Source of the DNA: JAKSCF01 sp028279945
GTDB lineage: Bacteria; Bacillota; Clostridia; Peptostreptococcales; JAAYPU01
DNA length: 21,071 nucleotides
Direction of reading: 5' to 3'
Assembly (NCBI GenBank): GCA_028279945.1
Contig: JANQMT010000214.1
Location: forward strand, 1 to 21,071
The translations under genes were made by a program, and so were the position numbers. Below are positions 1 to 8,480 of the stretch, in pieces (within the stretch, counting starts at the first letter, position 1; each line of letters opens with the position of its first letter). The notes under the pieces were generated by a model, which did no database searches, was not told the origin of the DNA, and saw only the letters and a list, made by a program, of their open reading frames with translations.

Positions 1-177
1 GAGCACAGTGATACTCACCTTCACGTTTTTTAAAAGGAAGTTTTTAATAAACTGAGAATACATCATTTAAAATTTGCAGAACTAAAATAATAATTAAAAT
101 TAAAGGTTTATAATAATGATTACAAAACAACCATTATAGGATATTAAACATAAGGATTTACATTAACCTTTTGAATC

Positions 178-210
178 AAAGAGTTTTTATAAACTCTTTT
201 TTAATTTTTT
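178..210 (+). terminator. Rho-independent terminator of an upstream gene
   Basis: The arms AAAGAGTTT (178-186) and AAACTCTTT (191-199) pair perfectly over 9 bp around a TTAT loop. They run into T200-T202 and then T205-T210. The gene it ends lies left of the window; bases 1-177 hold no recognisable coding sequence. It sits about 50 bases before the next start codon, so it separates the transcripts, unless the next gene's promoter lies further upstream. Confidence 0.75.
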
Positions 211-260
211 GAAAAAAGGGTAATCTAATAATGAAAATATATTTAAAAGGAGGTGATGCT

Positions 261-2307
261 ATGCATAAGTATGAAAAACCCAATAGATTAATTGATGAAA
301 AAAGCCCTTATTTACTTCAACATGCTTATAATCCTGTGGATTGGTTTTCTTGGAGTGAAGCAGCATTTCATAAGGCAAAATCTGAAAATAAACCAATTTT
401 TTTGTCTATTGGGTATTCATAGTGTGCCATAGTTTACTTGTCATTGGTGCCACGTCATGGAGCGAGAATCATTTGAAGACCATGGGGTTGCAGAAGTTTT
501 AAATAAATATTTTATTTGTATAAAAGTTGACCGAGAGGAAAGACCCGATATAGACAGTATCTATATGAAGGCCTGTCAAGTAATGACAGGGCGTGGAGGA
601 TGGCCGTTAAGTGTTTTTATGACACCGGATCAAAAGCCTTTTTATACAGCTACCTATATTCCTAAAAAATCTCGTTATGGTATGCCGGGTATTATTGATT
701 TAGCTCAAAAGCTGCATGAACTATGGATGAAAAACTCTAAGGAGGTCTTAAATTATGCCGATGACTTTACTAAATCGCTAACTGAGCTGAATGAAACAGA
801 TAAAATACATGTTCCGGAAAGAAAAACCATTCAAAATTGTTTTGAAAGATTAGAACATGCTTTTGATCCTGAATATGGCGGGTTTGGAAATGCTCCAAAA
901 TTTCCTGTCCCTCAGAACCTATTATTTTTACTAAGATACTACCATTCACAAAATAATAAAGAAGCTTTAAATATCGTCGAAAAAACTTTGAATGCTATGG
1001 CCAAAGGCGGGATATACGATCATATTGGAGGAGGATTTGCAAGATACTCTACGGATAAGATATGGTTAGTCCCTCACTTTGAGAAAATGCTGTATGATAA
1101 TGCGCTATTGGTCATGTGCTATTGTGAAGCTTTTCAAAATACTAGTAAGGAAATCTATAAAGTCATTGTAAAAGATACCTTATCGTATATTAAAAGGGAA
1201 ATGACTTCCGAAGAGGGTGGATTTTATTCTGCTGAGGATGCGGATTCCGAAGGAGAAGAAGGAAAATATTATGTATGGACACCAGAAGAAATCATAGATG
1301 TTTTAGGTGAAAAAGAAGGTATTGCGTTTTGCAAGGCATATGATATAACTAAAAAAGGTAATTTTGAAGGTAAAAATATACCCAATCTTATTCAGAATCA
1401 AAATTGGGAACAGGTTTATATTCAATATGCAGAGGCCAAAGAGAAATTGCTGTTAAAAAGAAATAAACGTATACATCCTCATAAAGATGATAAGATTTTA
1501 ACATCTTGGAATGGATTGATGATTGCGGCGTGTGCAGTAGCAGGAAAAGTAATGGATGATAAAGATTATATTGAAATGGGAGAAAAAGCATTTCAATTCA
1601 TAGAAAGCAAGCTTGTAGACAAAAATCAAAGGCTTTATGTCAGATATAGAGAGGAAGAAAAACGTTACCTAGCCTATGTAGACGATTATGCTTATATAAT
1701 TTGGGCTGCATTAGAGTTGTTTGAATCTACAGGGAATACTTCTTATTTGGATAAGGCTCAGTGGTACAGCAGTCAAATGATTCACTTGTTCTGGGATAAA
1801 GAAAATGGTGGACTGTTCTTTAATGGTATTGACTCAGAAAAATTATTGACCAACCCAAAAGAGGCTTATGATAATGCGCTGCCATCAGGAAATTCCACTG
1901 CCGCATATAATTTAATACGCCTCAGCAGGCTGGTTGAGGATGAGATATCAGGAAAATATGGTGAGAAAATTATTGAAGCCTTTAGTAAAGGCTTAACTTC
2001 TTATCCTGAGGCGTACTCGTTTATGGTATCGGCGTTACTTTTTCAGCTATCGGAGTATAACAAGGCCATCCTTAGCAGCAGCAAAAAAGATGCTGTATAT
2101 AATAAAGCCAAAGAAAAGATGTTTAAGACGTATTTGCCTTTTACTTCAAAAGCAGTTATTGATGAAACCCATAGCAAGGGAAGATTTAAAGACTATTTTA
2201 CTGATAATGAAACGGCACTTTATGTATGTAAAGACTTTACATGTAAGGAACCTGTTACAGGTAAAACCATATTGGATGAAATAGAGGCTTTAAAAGATTT
2301 AAATTAA
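261..2307 (+). pseudogene. DUF255/YyaL (SSP411)-like thioredoxin-domain protein, disrupted at CxxC
   Basis: The family has an N-terminal DsbH-like thioredoxin domain and a C-terminal six-hairpin (AGE-like) domain; its substrate is not well established. ATG 261 is chosen because a full AAAGGAGGTGAT ribosome site (246-257) sits 7 bases before it. The first frame reads MHKYEKPNRLIDEKSPYLLQ and on to PIFLSIGYS, then stops at TAG 420-422. The family sequence resumes at ACT 436 in another frame as TCHWCHVMERESFED and continues unbroken to 2307. It includes KVDREERPD, GGWPL, GGFGNAPKFP, GGIYDHIGGGFARYS and WLVPHFEKMLYDNALL. The two parts add up to about 676 residues, the usual full length. The 16 extra bases (420-435) break the frame just before the CxxC. 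The +1 frame is also closed, by TAG 430-432. The body shows no other decay, so the lesion is recent or a sequence error. ATG 457 has no ribosome site and would lack CxxC. Confidence 0.85.
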
Positions 2308-2362
2308 AATGGTGATGGTAAAAACTATAGATTCAGTATCATTATTGCCGGAATAACTAATG

Positions 2363-2396
2363 AATGACAACCTGTTGGGGGGGTTGTCATTAATTT
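2363..2396 (+). terminator. Probable terminator of the DUF255 gene
   Basis: AATGACAACC (2363-2372) pairs perfectly with GGTTGTCATT (2382-2391) around a G-rich 9-base loop. The T-tract that follows is short and broken (AATTTG), so termination may be inefficient. It lies 56 bases after the stop codon. Confidence 0.6.
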
Positions 2397-2650
2397 GTGT
2401 TAGGGTTTCAACTGAAAAACTCTTAGCCAACCAGGCAGTCACGAAGACGAAATCAAAGATTTCTTTCGTGTTGCATAAGACCTACATCAGAATCAGAGAT
2501 TCTGTGTTAGGGCTTCAAGGTTGGAGAGTTTCTGTATGAGACCTGCGACGTAATCGGGCAGTGTCGAAGACGAAATGAAATTTCTGTCTCCTTGCATGAG
2601 ACCTACATCAAAATCAGGGCTTCAAGATTACTGCTAGGGCTTCATTTGTG
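2396..2650. repeat. Degenerate tandem repeats with internal hairpins
   Basis: No gene is seen between 2308 and 2739. TGTGTTAGGG occurs at 2396-2405 and 2503-2512, 107 bases apart, and a weaker copy (GCTAGGGCTTCA) starts at 2633. GGCAGT followed by CGAAGACGAAAT recurs at 2434-2453 and 2557-2576. GCATRAGACCTACATC occurs at 2473 and 2594, with a related piece (GTATGAGACCTGCGAC) at 2534. Within unit 1, CACGAA (2440-2445) and GAAATC (2449-2454) pair with GATTTC (2458-2463) and TTCGTG (2465-2470). CAGAATC/GATTCTG (2488-2504) forms a second hairpin. The block is richer in GC than its surroundings. This looks like a multi-copy intergenic element, but only one locus is visible here. Confidence 0.6.
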
Positions 2651-2739
2651 AATTGAATTGGGGTTATTTTCTAATAATATGATATAAATGATTTTTTCTG
2701 ATGTTATGGATCAAAAATGGCTGAAAGGACAGACTGTTT

Positions 2740-3987
2740 ATGATATCTGGAAGTATTGAATTGATGGTATCCAATAAAAAGATTAAACTAAAATTAGAGG
2801 ATCATAATGGGATACTTTCAATAAATGATGATTTCTTTCATCAAATATTTGATAAAAATAATATAAAGTATGAAGAGGTGGAAGATTCCAACGTGATTTT
2901 AATCCTATCCTCACAAAAAGATATATTGGAAATTGACAGCGTATCATTGTTTAAACAAATTAGTATTAAAACCTTTAGTAATACCACAGCACAATTTGGT
3001 ATGCTATCTGTAAAAGGCATAACGTTATCTGTGTTTGAATCAATTATTGATACATTTAGGACCAGCTGTCCTTCTGTTTTTATTGCAAATTCTAAAATTG
3101 ATGAATATCAATTTAACATGGAGCACCATAAAGAGACCGAGAAGGATAAACCGGTGATTGCAGAAAAATTAGAGCTGATGAATGTAAAAGTCAATAAGAT
3201 TGGGATACATCAGTCTACACGAGATATCGTCATTAAGGATGCTGAGATTGAGAAGTTGTATTTAAATAGTGATACAAATGATCATATGCTAACTGAAAAT
3301 ATTATTATTTCAGAAACAACACGAATTGATGAACTTAAAATTAATGCTAAGGTCAATGAGCTAAAAATCAAAGACAGCAAAGTCAATCGATTTTATTTTG
3401 GCAGAATAGCAATTATTCGTCATGTTGATTTAAAAAACTCTGCAGTAGAAAATGTCTATCTCTGTAATGAATCCAAGATTATTAATAAGAGCTACGATGC
3501 ATGGACTTTGCTCTTTAACGCTTCAATTAATGATAATAACGATAAGCTTTATGCTAAAGCCGGCTACATGATCAATTATCTAATTAATAGAAATAGAAAA
3601 GGCTTTTTTAGAAAGATCAGCAGCAGCTTCTTAAGATTAAGTATCGGGTATGGTTATCGACCTGCCAGAGCACTAGGCTTTTCAGTTATTAATATTTCAG
3701 TCTTTGCGTTATTATTTATGATATCTGATCATTGGTTTCAGTTAAATCAATTGCCCCAATTATTTCGTGAAAATAATATAAGCTTTTTATTGAAAAGATT
3801 TTCTGATTTATATTGGGAAAGATGGTATCTCTCAGGTACAGCATTTACGACAACAGGTTTTGGAGATGTATGTCCAGCAAGTTTTGGAAGCAGAATATTA
3901 ACCGTAATAGATTCTCTAATAGGTGTATCTGTTTTATCTTTATTTATTTATTCTCTCACAAAAAGATATGGGGAGAAAAGAAAATAA
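2740..3987 (+). CDS. Two-TM potassium-channel-like protein with large N-terminal domain
   Basis: This 415-residue protein ends in a minimal pore module. TM1 is about residues 311-330 and a pore loop leads to the filter TTTGFGD at 370-376, a variant of the TVGYGD potassium signature. TM2 is about 386-407, with a short basic tail (KRYGEKRK). GYGYRPARAL just before TM1 matches the juxtamembrane motif of bacterial proteins that join pentapeptide-like regions to an ion channel. Residues 1-290 are soluble. About 150-245 shows short recurring patterns of hydrophobic residues with D/N/K (for example ELKINAKVNELKIKDSKV), which suggests stacked beta strands, though not strict pentapeptide repeats. GAAAGGA at 2723-2729 supports ATG 2740. 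The gene stands alone: it has no operon partner and converges on the oxidase gene. The channel call is firm; the ligand or signal sensed by the N-terminal part is unknown. Confidence 0.75.
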   Translation: MISGSIELMVSNKKIKLKLEDHNGILSINDDFFHQIFDKNNIKYEEVEDSNVILILSSQKDILEIDSVSLFKQISIKTFSNTTAQFGMLSVKGITLSVFESIIDTFRTSCPSVFIANSKIDEYQFNMEHHKETEKDKPVIAEKLELMNVKVNKIGIHQSTRDIVIKDAEIEKLYLNSDTNDHMLTENIIISETTRIDELKINAKVNELKIKDSKVNRFYFGRIAIIRHVDLKNSAVENVYLCNESKIINKSYDAWTLLFNASINDNNDKLYAKAGYMINYLINRNRKGFFRKISSSFLRLSIGYGYRPARALGFSVINISVFALLFMISDHWFQLNQLPQLFRENNISFLLKRFSDLYWERWYLSGTAFTTTGFGDVCPASFGSRILTVIDSLIGVSVLSLFIYSLTKRYGEKRK

Positions 3988-4154
3988 CCCTTTTTGGTAC
4001 CCTGCAATAAGATAAAATTTTTTCTTAAAACGGATTAAGTATCCCATTACGAATAACAAAATACATATAATTATATTGATATACATACCATCACCTCAAC
4101 AACAAAATATTTCATTTTATTGTATAGTATACACCAATAAATTCTAAAAGTATA

Positions 4155-5690
4155 TTAATAAACGACTTCATAAGGCCGCATCATTTCATAATCTTCATGC
4201 TCTAATAAATGACAATGCCAGACGTATAATCCGGTATAAGGACCAAATCTAGCGATAATTCTGGTGATATTTCCGAAGCTGGCTCTGACAGTATCTTTCC
4301 AGCCTCTTTCGTTTAGATCCGGTAATGTTGCAGGTCCTGTTTTAAGGATTTTTCCAGTTTTTTCATAATACTCAGGATCAAAAGGTTGTCGATCAAGAAT
4401 CTGAAATTGTACCAAATGTAAATGTATGGGATGGGTAGCATTTGTAAGGTTGATAAGTGACCAAGTTTCAACGCTTCCTAACCGAGGCTTCTCACTGATG
4501 GGGTCATCCCATATCTTCCCATCTAACAATAGTTCAGGCCGACCATACTTGTCAAGCCTTCTTGTAAGTGTCAGATATCTATTTTTAATAGCTTGTGATG
4601 CCCTTAGCCAGTTAATTTTGCTCAAACGGTAGGGAATGATGCTGGTGTCACAAGATAAAAGGGGTTTAGATACTCTAAACTCCATAATCTCACCGGTTGG
4701 TTGATCGTCAATTGGAGTGCCATTGGGAAATGAAGTTGGTGCATCGTTGGTTAATATAATATTATCACCTTGTGATTTTGAAAAATCTAAGATCATATCC
4801 GCACGCTCTGCGGGGGCGAGTATGATTTGTTTCGTTATAACCGGCCTTTCCATCAGCCCTCCATCCGTTCCAATTTGATAAAATGGCAGTCCTGTCGATA
4901 ATCTCATTCTATAGAATCTGGCATTGGACCCATTAACCATTCGAAATCTGTATTTTCTAGGCTCGACTTCCAGATATGGCCATACTTTGCCGTTAACTAA
5001 TATGGTATCACCAAAAAAATCAGGGATAATGGAAGGATTGACACAAGGCACTGGTGGGTCCGGTTGGCTTGGGTAATAGAGAGAACCATCTTTACAAAAA
5101 GATCTATCTTGTATTAATAAGGGGATTTCGTATTGTCCTTTAGGAAGATTAAGGCAGCTTTCCAGCGGGTCACGAAGGATATATAATCCAGCCAGTCCTG
5201 CACAGACATTAAGGCGTGTGATACCCAGAGCATGTGCATGGTACCAAAGGGTTGTTGCACGCTGTCTGTTAGGATAGTCATATATCTTTGTAGTAAAAAA
5301 AGGACCTACTTCTCGATACCCGTTTGTAAACCAGGCTTCAGGATATCCATCACTGTATGGTTGAACAACACCTCCGTGAAGATGTATGACGGTTCTGACT
5401 CTCGGAACATTAGGTCCAGCACCATGTACGGTTGTATCAACAGGTAACAAATGCTTCCTGGGAAGATTGTTCATCCATTTGATTTTAATCCATTCATCTT
5501 TCGTGGCTTCAATAACCGGTCCGGGATAATTACATTCAAACCCCCATACGGTTGTGGGGGGAATATCTCGATGTAACTTTTGTCGGAACTGCTGCATTCT
5601 TATTTCATAATATACAGCGCCATCCAACAGACCTGTTGGTTTTAATGTTGGTATTATTGGCAGTTGATCTACAAATTTCTCTATATCCAT
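4155..5690 (-). CDS. CotA-type multicopper oxidase (laccase / spore coat)
   Basis: Multicopper oxidases oxidise phenols, bilirubin-like compounds or metals and reduce oxygen to water. This 511-residue protein has the length and motifs of Bacillus CotA, an outer spore-coat laccase. All four copper signatures are present, numbered from the chosen start: HLHGG at 103-107, WYHAH at 149-153, HPIHLH at 420-425 and HCHLLEHEDYEM at 492-503, the last with the type-1 Cys-His and axial Met. SDGYPEAW follows the first motif as in CotA. There is no signal peptide, which fits a coat protein assembled from inside the mother cell. ATG 5690 is preferred over ATG 5705 because GGAGG lies 8 bases before it, and that Shine-Dalgarno sequence would be inside the longer reading. 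A sigma-E/K-like box (CATATTTTA, 5744-5736) sits upstream but is weak evidence. The gene is alone on its strand, 184 bases after the dehydrogenase. Confidence 0.88.
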   Translation of the reverse strand: MDIEKFVDQLPIIPTLKPTGLLDGAVYYEIRMQQFRQKLHRDIPPTTVWGFECNYPGPVIEATKDEWIKIKWMNNLPRKHLLPVDTTVHGAGPNVPRVRTVIHLHGGVVQPYSDGYPEAWFTNGYREVGPFFTTKIYDYPNRQRATTLWYHAHALGITRLNVCAGLAGLYILRDPLESCLNLPKGQYEIPLLIQDRSFCKDGSLYYPSQPDPPVPCVNPSIIPDFFGDTILVNGKVWPYLEVEPRKYRFRMVNGSNARFYRMRLSTGLPFYQIGTDGGLMERPVITKQIILAPAERADMILDFSKSQGDNIILTNDAPTSFPNGTPIDDQPTGEIMEFRVSKPLLSCDTSIIPYRLSKINWLRASQAIKNRYLTLTRRLDKYGRPELLLDGKIWDDPISEKPRLGSVETWSLINLTNATHPIHLHLVQFQILDRQPFDPEYYEKTGKILKTGPATLPDLNERGWKDTVRASFGNITRIIARFGPYTGLYVWHCHLLEHEDYEMMRPYEVVY

Positions 5691-5695
5691 AAGGA

Positions 5696-5703
5696 CTTCC
5701 TCC
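5696..5703 (-). promoter_or_regulatory. RBS fixing the oxidase start at 5690
   Basis: Read on the minus strand, GGAGGAAG lies 5 bases upstream of ATG 5690 (8 bases from GGAGG). The alternative ATG at 5705 has only A/T-rich sequence before it. Confidence 0.7.
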
Positions 5704-5874
5704 ATTCACATACTTTTAAATTGCAATACTACTTATAAAATATGAAATGGTTAATCCAATATATGTATTTAAGATGGAGAAATCTAAAAAATTAATAATA
5801 TTTTTTTATAATAAAGAGGACGGCTTATATTAAATAGAGCTGCTTCTTAAAGAAAATGTGTAAGATTATATTAT

Positions 5875-6924
5875 TTAAAAACGGATGACTTCATCTCTTT
5901 CTGAAGATTTGTATGCTGCGTCACAAATTTCAAGACATGTTAGACCGACCTGGTAACCGGTAATGCACGGTTCTTTCCCCAGTATAGAAGCTAAAAAATT
6001 ATCTATTTCCCTGTTATATGGTTCTGTTGAGGTATGTTCCTCTACTTCGGAAGGCTTGAAAACACCCCACTCATTTCTGACTTTTATTGAGATGGATGTT
6101 GGGAATAGTCTAGCATAGCCTTTTGTTCCCCATATTTCTGTACTAGCCTCTATACCCGATATATGTGGAAAATTCCATCCGGCTTCAAATAGAGAAACGA
6201 TACCGTTTTTATGTTTAATCATAATTTGTGCGTAATCATCCACGTCATAATGTCCAAATTGTGTACCAACTGAAGCATATAGAGATTTTATTTCAGGGTC
6301 TGATAGAAGATATCTTGTAGTGTCAATAGCATGAACGCCCATATCTATAAGTGCACCGCCACCGGCTTGAGCTTTTTTAGAAAACCATCCATCAGGTGCC
6401 CATTGTAAATGGATTCCATAAGATTTTGTTTGAACGATATCTCCTAATATACCATTATCAATAATTTCTTTTAGATATTGTACCTCTTTGTGAAATCTCC
6501 ACATATGACCGGTAGCTAATATGAGATTATTTTTTTTAGCCGTATCAACTAAATCTTTACCCAATTCAGCATTAATAGCCAGAGGTTTTTCAACCAGAAC
6601 ATGCTTGTTATTTTTAAGAAATGCCATGGCTATATCATAATGCAAAACATTAGGGACTAATATACTGACAGCATCTATGTCAGGATTCTTTGCCATTTTT
6701 TTATAATCCGCATAAGTTTTTTCGATTTCATACAGAGATTGTATCTTGAGATTCCCTTCACTGTAAGCAACAGAACTCCAATTGCCTTTAGCAAACCTTT
6801 TAGCATCATCAATTGAGATTCCGCATACGGCCTTAACACAACAATTTTCATTTTTCATGTAAGCGGTTGTATGTATTTTTGCCATACCACCTGTACCGAT
6901 TATGCCAATATTTAATTTTTTCAT
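5875..6924 (-). CDS. Gfo/Idh/MocA-family NAD(P)-dependent dehydrogenase
   Basis: The family reversibly oxidises a hydroxyl of sugars, sugar phosphates, nucleotide sugars or inositols to a ketone in the cytoplasm. Residues 6-15 (IGIIGTGGMA) form the Rossmann nucleotide-binding turn. VEKPLA at 111-116 carries the family's EKP lysine. GGGALIDMGVHAID at 188-201 holds the catalytic Asp194/His198-type pair. At 349 residues the length is normal and nothing is truncated. An AAGGAGGT ribosome site (6929-6936) sits 4 bases before the ATG. It follows the DegT aminotransferase by 36 bases on the same strand, so they are almost certainly cotranscribed. The natural reading is a coupled pair: this enzyme makes or reduces the ketone that the aminotransferase converts to or from an amine. 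NtdC/NtdA, RifL/RifK and inositol dehydrogenase partners are known examples of such pairs. Substrate unknown. Confidence 0.88.
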   Translation of the reverse strand: MKKLNIGIIGTGGMAKIHTTAYMKNENCCVKAVCGISIDDAKRFAKGNWSSVAYSEGNLKIQSLYEIEKTYADYKKMAKNPDIDAVSILVPNVLHYDIAMAFLKNNKHVLVEKPLAINAELGKDLVDTAKKNNLILATGHMWRFHKEVQYLKEIIDNGILGDIVQTKSYGIHLQWAPDGWFSKKAQAGGGALIDMGVHAIDTTRYLLSDPEIKSLYASVGTQFGHYDVDDYAQIMIKHKNGIVSLFEAGWNFPHISGIEASTEIWGTKGYARLFPTSISIKVRNEWGVFKPSEVEEHTSTEPYNREIDNFLASILGKEPCITGYQVGLTCLEICDAAYKSSERDEVIRF

Positions 6925-6960
6925 GATGACCTCCTTTTTATTAACATTGATAGACAGAGT

Positions 6961-8223
6961 CTATAATAGCTCAGATACCTTTAACTTGATTTTTTCTACT
7001 GCTGCATAGATTTTATCCATATCATTTTTGGTACCCAGAAGAATTTTGTGATGACAGCATAATGAAGTTTCTGTATATATTTTGCTCGCTACCGGTAGGT
7101 CAAAGCGAGAGGGGTCTATTGCTTTGGTATATTCATCGCTGATTTTGTGACGTTTTTTAGTTAAAGGGCTGTAAAGCGGACAATTATTTAATGGCGCATA
7201 GGAAGCCATAACAGGAAAATTTAATTCTGCAGAAAGAGCTGCCCTAAAAGTTTCTACATCCAGACCTGAAAAAGCAGATTTATTATACCTAAAGCCAATA
7301 TTAAAATAAGATTGAAGATCAGTGCCAGGTTCTCTTCTAAGCGGTTTAATACCATCATAATTTTCAAACAGACTGTTTAGATAGAGGGCATTTTCTTCTC
7401 TTGTTTGAAGTTGGTGTTCTAACTTTTCTATTTGCCCGATTAATACAGCTGCTTGAAACTCAGTGATTCTATAATTTCCAGATTGAATAAAATGGCCCTC
7501 GCTAACATAGTTGCCTGTATCATTATCAAAAAACTCTTTTGCAGCTGGGCGGCGTCCACAATTTCTAAGGGCATCTACCTTTTCGTGTAATTCAAAGCTA
7601 TTGGTTGTAATAAGGCCTCCTTCTCCGCATGTTAATACTTTTGAATTTTGAAGAGAAAAGCTTGCTAAATCACCTAAAGTACCCACCTTTCTGCCCTTAT
7701 ATATAGAGCCGTGTTGGTGTGCTGCATCTTCAATGATAAATAAATTGTGCTTTTTAGCAATTTTGCTGATTTCATCCATGTTACATATGGTGCCATACAG
7801 ATGAACTGCAATAATGGCTTTTGTCCTAGGCGTAATAGCTGCTTCAATTTTTTGGGGATCCATACACCAAGAATCTTCTTCTACATCCACGAGAATTGGG
7901 ATGGCATTGACATCTAAAACTGTAGCCGCAGTTGCCTGCCATGTTAAGCCGGGAAGAATGACTTCATCTCCGAAGCCGATATCTAAGGCTTCTAAACAAA
8001 GCTGTATAGAGACAGTACCGTTTGCTACGGCTACAGCATATTTAGATCCTATAAAATCAGACCACATTTTAAGTATTTGTGTTTCTTTAGGACCATTATA
8101 GGACCAATTACCACCTATTACTAATTCAGATAAAAGATCTTTTTCTCGTGAGTCACCAATAGGCCAAACTCCCCAGTCATCATGTTTTATAGGCTTGCCG
8201 CCTTTAAGCGCTAACTTTGACAT
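6961..8223 (-). CDS. DegT/DnrJ/EryC1/StrS aminotransferase, aminocyclitol/AHBA-type
   Basis: This 420-residue PLP enzyme transfers an amino group between Glu/Gln and a keto sugar or keto cyclitol. Visible motifs are NGT 69-71 (cofactor phosphate), PGLTWQATA 91-99, EDAAHQHGS 165-173 (Asp166 pairs with the PLP ring nitrogen) and SLQNSKVLTCGEGG 190-203, with Lys195 the Schiff-base lysine. The wording of TWQATAATVLDVNAIPILVD and of the lysine motif recalls the secondary-metabolism subgroup: L-glutamine:(2-deoxy-)scyllo-inosose aminotransferases such as BtrR/BtrS and StsC, and AHBA synthases. It resembles the nucleotide-sugar ArnB/DesV type less. GGGAGG (8231-8236) lies 7 bases before the ATG. It is first in a two-gene operon with the Gfo/Idh dehydrogenase and diverges from the AraC regulator. 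Both making and degrading an amino compound are possible; the subgroup call rests on recalled similarity. Confidence 0.85.
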   Translation of the reverse strand: MSKLALKGGKPIKHDDWGVWPIGDSREKDLLSELVIGGNWSYNGPKETQILKMWSDFIGSKYAVAVANGTVSIQLCLEALDIGFGDEVILPGLTWQATAATVLDVNAIPILVDVEEDSWCMDPQKIEAAITPRTKAIIAVHLYGTICNMDEISKIAKKHNLFIIEDAAHQHGSIYKGRKVGTLGDLASFSLQNSKVLTCGEGGLITTNSFELHEKVDALRNCGRRPAAKEFFDNDTGNYVSEGHFIQSGNYRITEFQAAVLIGQIEKLEHQLQTREENALYLNSLFENYDGIKPLRREPGTDLQSYFNIGFRYNKSAFSGLDVETFRAALSAELNFPVMASYAPLNNCPLYSPLTKKRHKISDEYTKAIDPSRFDLPVASKIYTETSLCCHHKILLGTKNDMDKIYAAVEKIKLKVSELL

Positions 8224-8246
8224 GTTGTTACCTCCCTTTAATAGTC

Positions 8247-8262
8247 TGAATACAATGATTCA
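8247..8262. promoter_or_regulatory. Inverted repeat before the DegT operon
   Basis: TGAAT (8247-8251) and ATTCA (8258-8262) form an inverted repeat with a 6-base spacer, 11 bases upstream of the aminotransferase ribosome site. Its position in the divergent 257-base region between the operon and the AraC gene suits an operator. No convincing -35/-10 pair was found for the minus strand, so this is tentative. Confidence 0.3.
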
Positions 8263-8358
8263 CATTTTGAGACAGCTTGTTTGAAATATAAATTTCTATA
8301 TTTGATATTTAAAATTAAGGTTTATTTTGACTCAATTATATGGAGATTTTTTTTAGTA

Positions 8359-8367
8359 TGCTATAAT
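8359..8367 (+). promoter_or_regulatory. Extended -10 promoter of the AraC-type gene
   Basis: TGC followed by TATAAT (8362-8367) is a consensus extended -10. There is no good -35 at the usual distance; TTGACT at 8327-8332 is about 29 bases away, which is too far. The inferred start near 8374 gives a leader of roughly 105 bases. Confidence 0.55.
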
Positions 8368-8467
8368 AAAACTAGTTTAAAATAGCACAAATTTGACTTT
8401 TTATATAATTTGTAAATTTATAAATATATGAGAAGGAAATAATAAAACCTTAATATTCAGGTGTTAA

Positions 8468-8474
8468 AGAGGTG
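8468..8474 (+). promoter_or_regulatory. RBS fixing a GTG start at 8481
   Basis: AGAGGTG lies 6 bases before GTG 8481. The in-frame GTG at 8472 overlaps this site and is therefore unlikely to be the start. Confidence 0.55.
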
Positions 8475-8480
8475 TGTGTC

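Noticed and set aside
1..33. Tail of an upstream gene (frame 1 open to TAA at 31-33)
   Set aside because: Ten codons are too few to identify or to tell from chance.
420..435. Programmed frameshift or ribosome hopping in the DUF255 gene
   Set aside because: A second in-frame stop (430-432) blocks a +1 shift, the take-off and landing codons do not match, and no stimulatory structure is evident.
2396..2650. CRISPR array
   Set aside because: There are only two to three diverged units of over 100 bases, with no regular 25-40-base repeat and spacer pattern and no cas genes.
5736..5744. Sigma-K/E promoter for the laccase gene
   Set aside because: CATATTTTA resembles a -10 box, but no matching -35 lies at the right spacing; left as a remark only.
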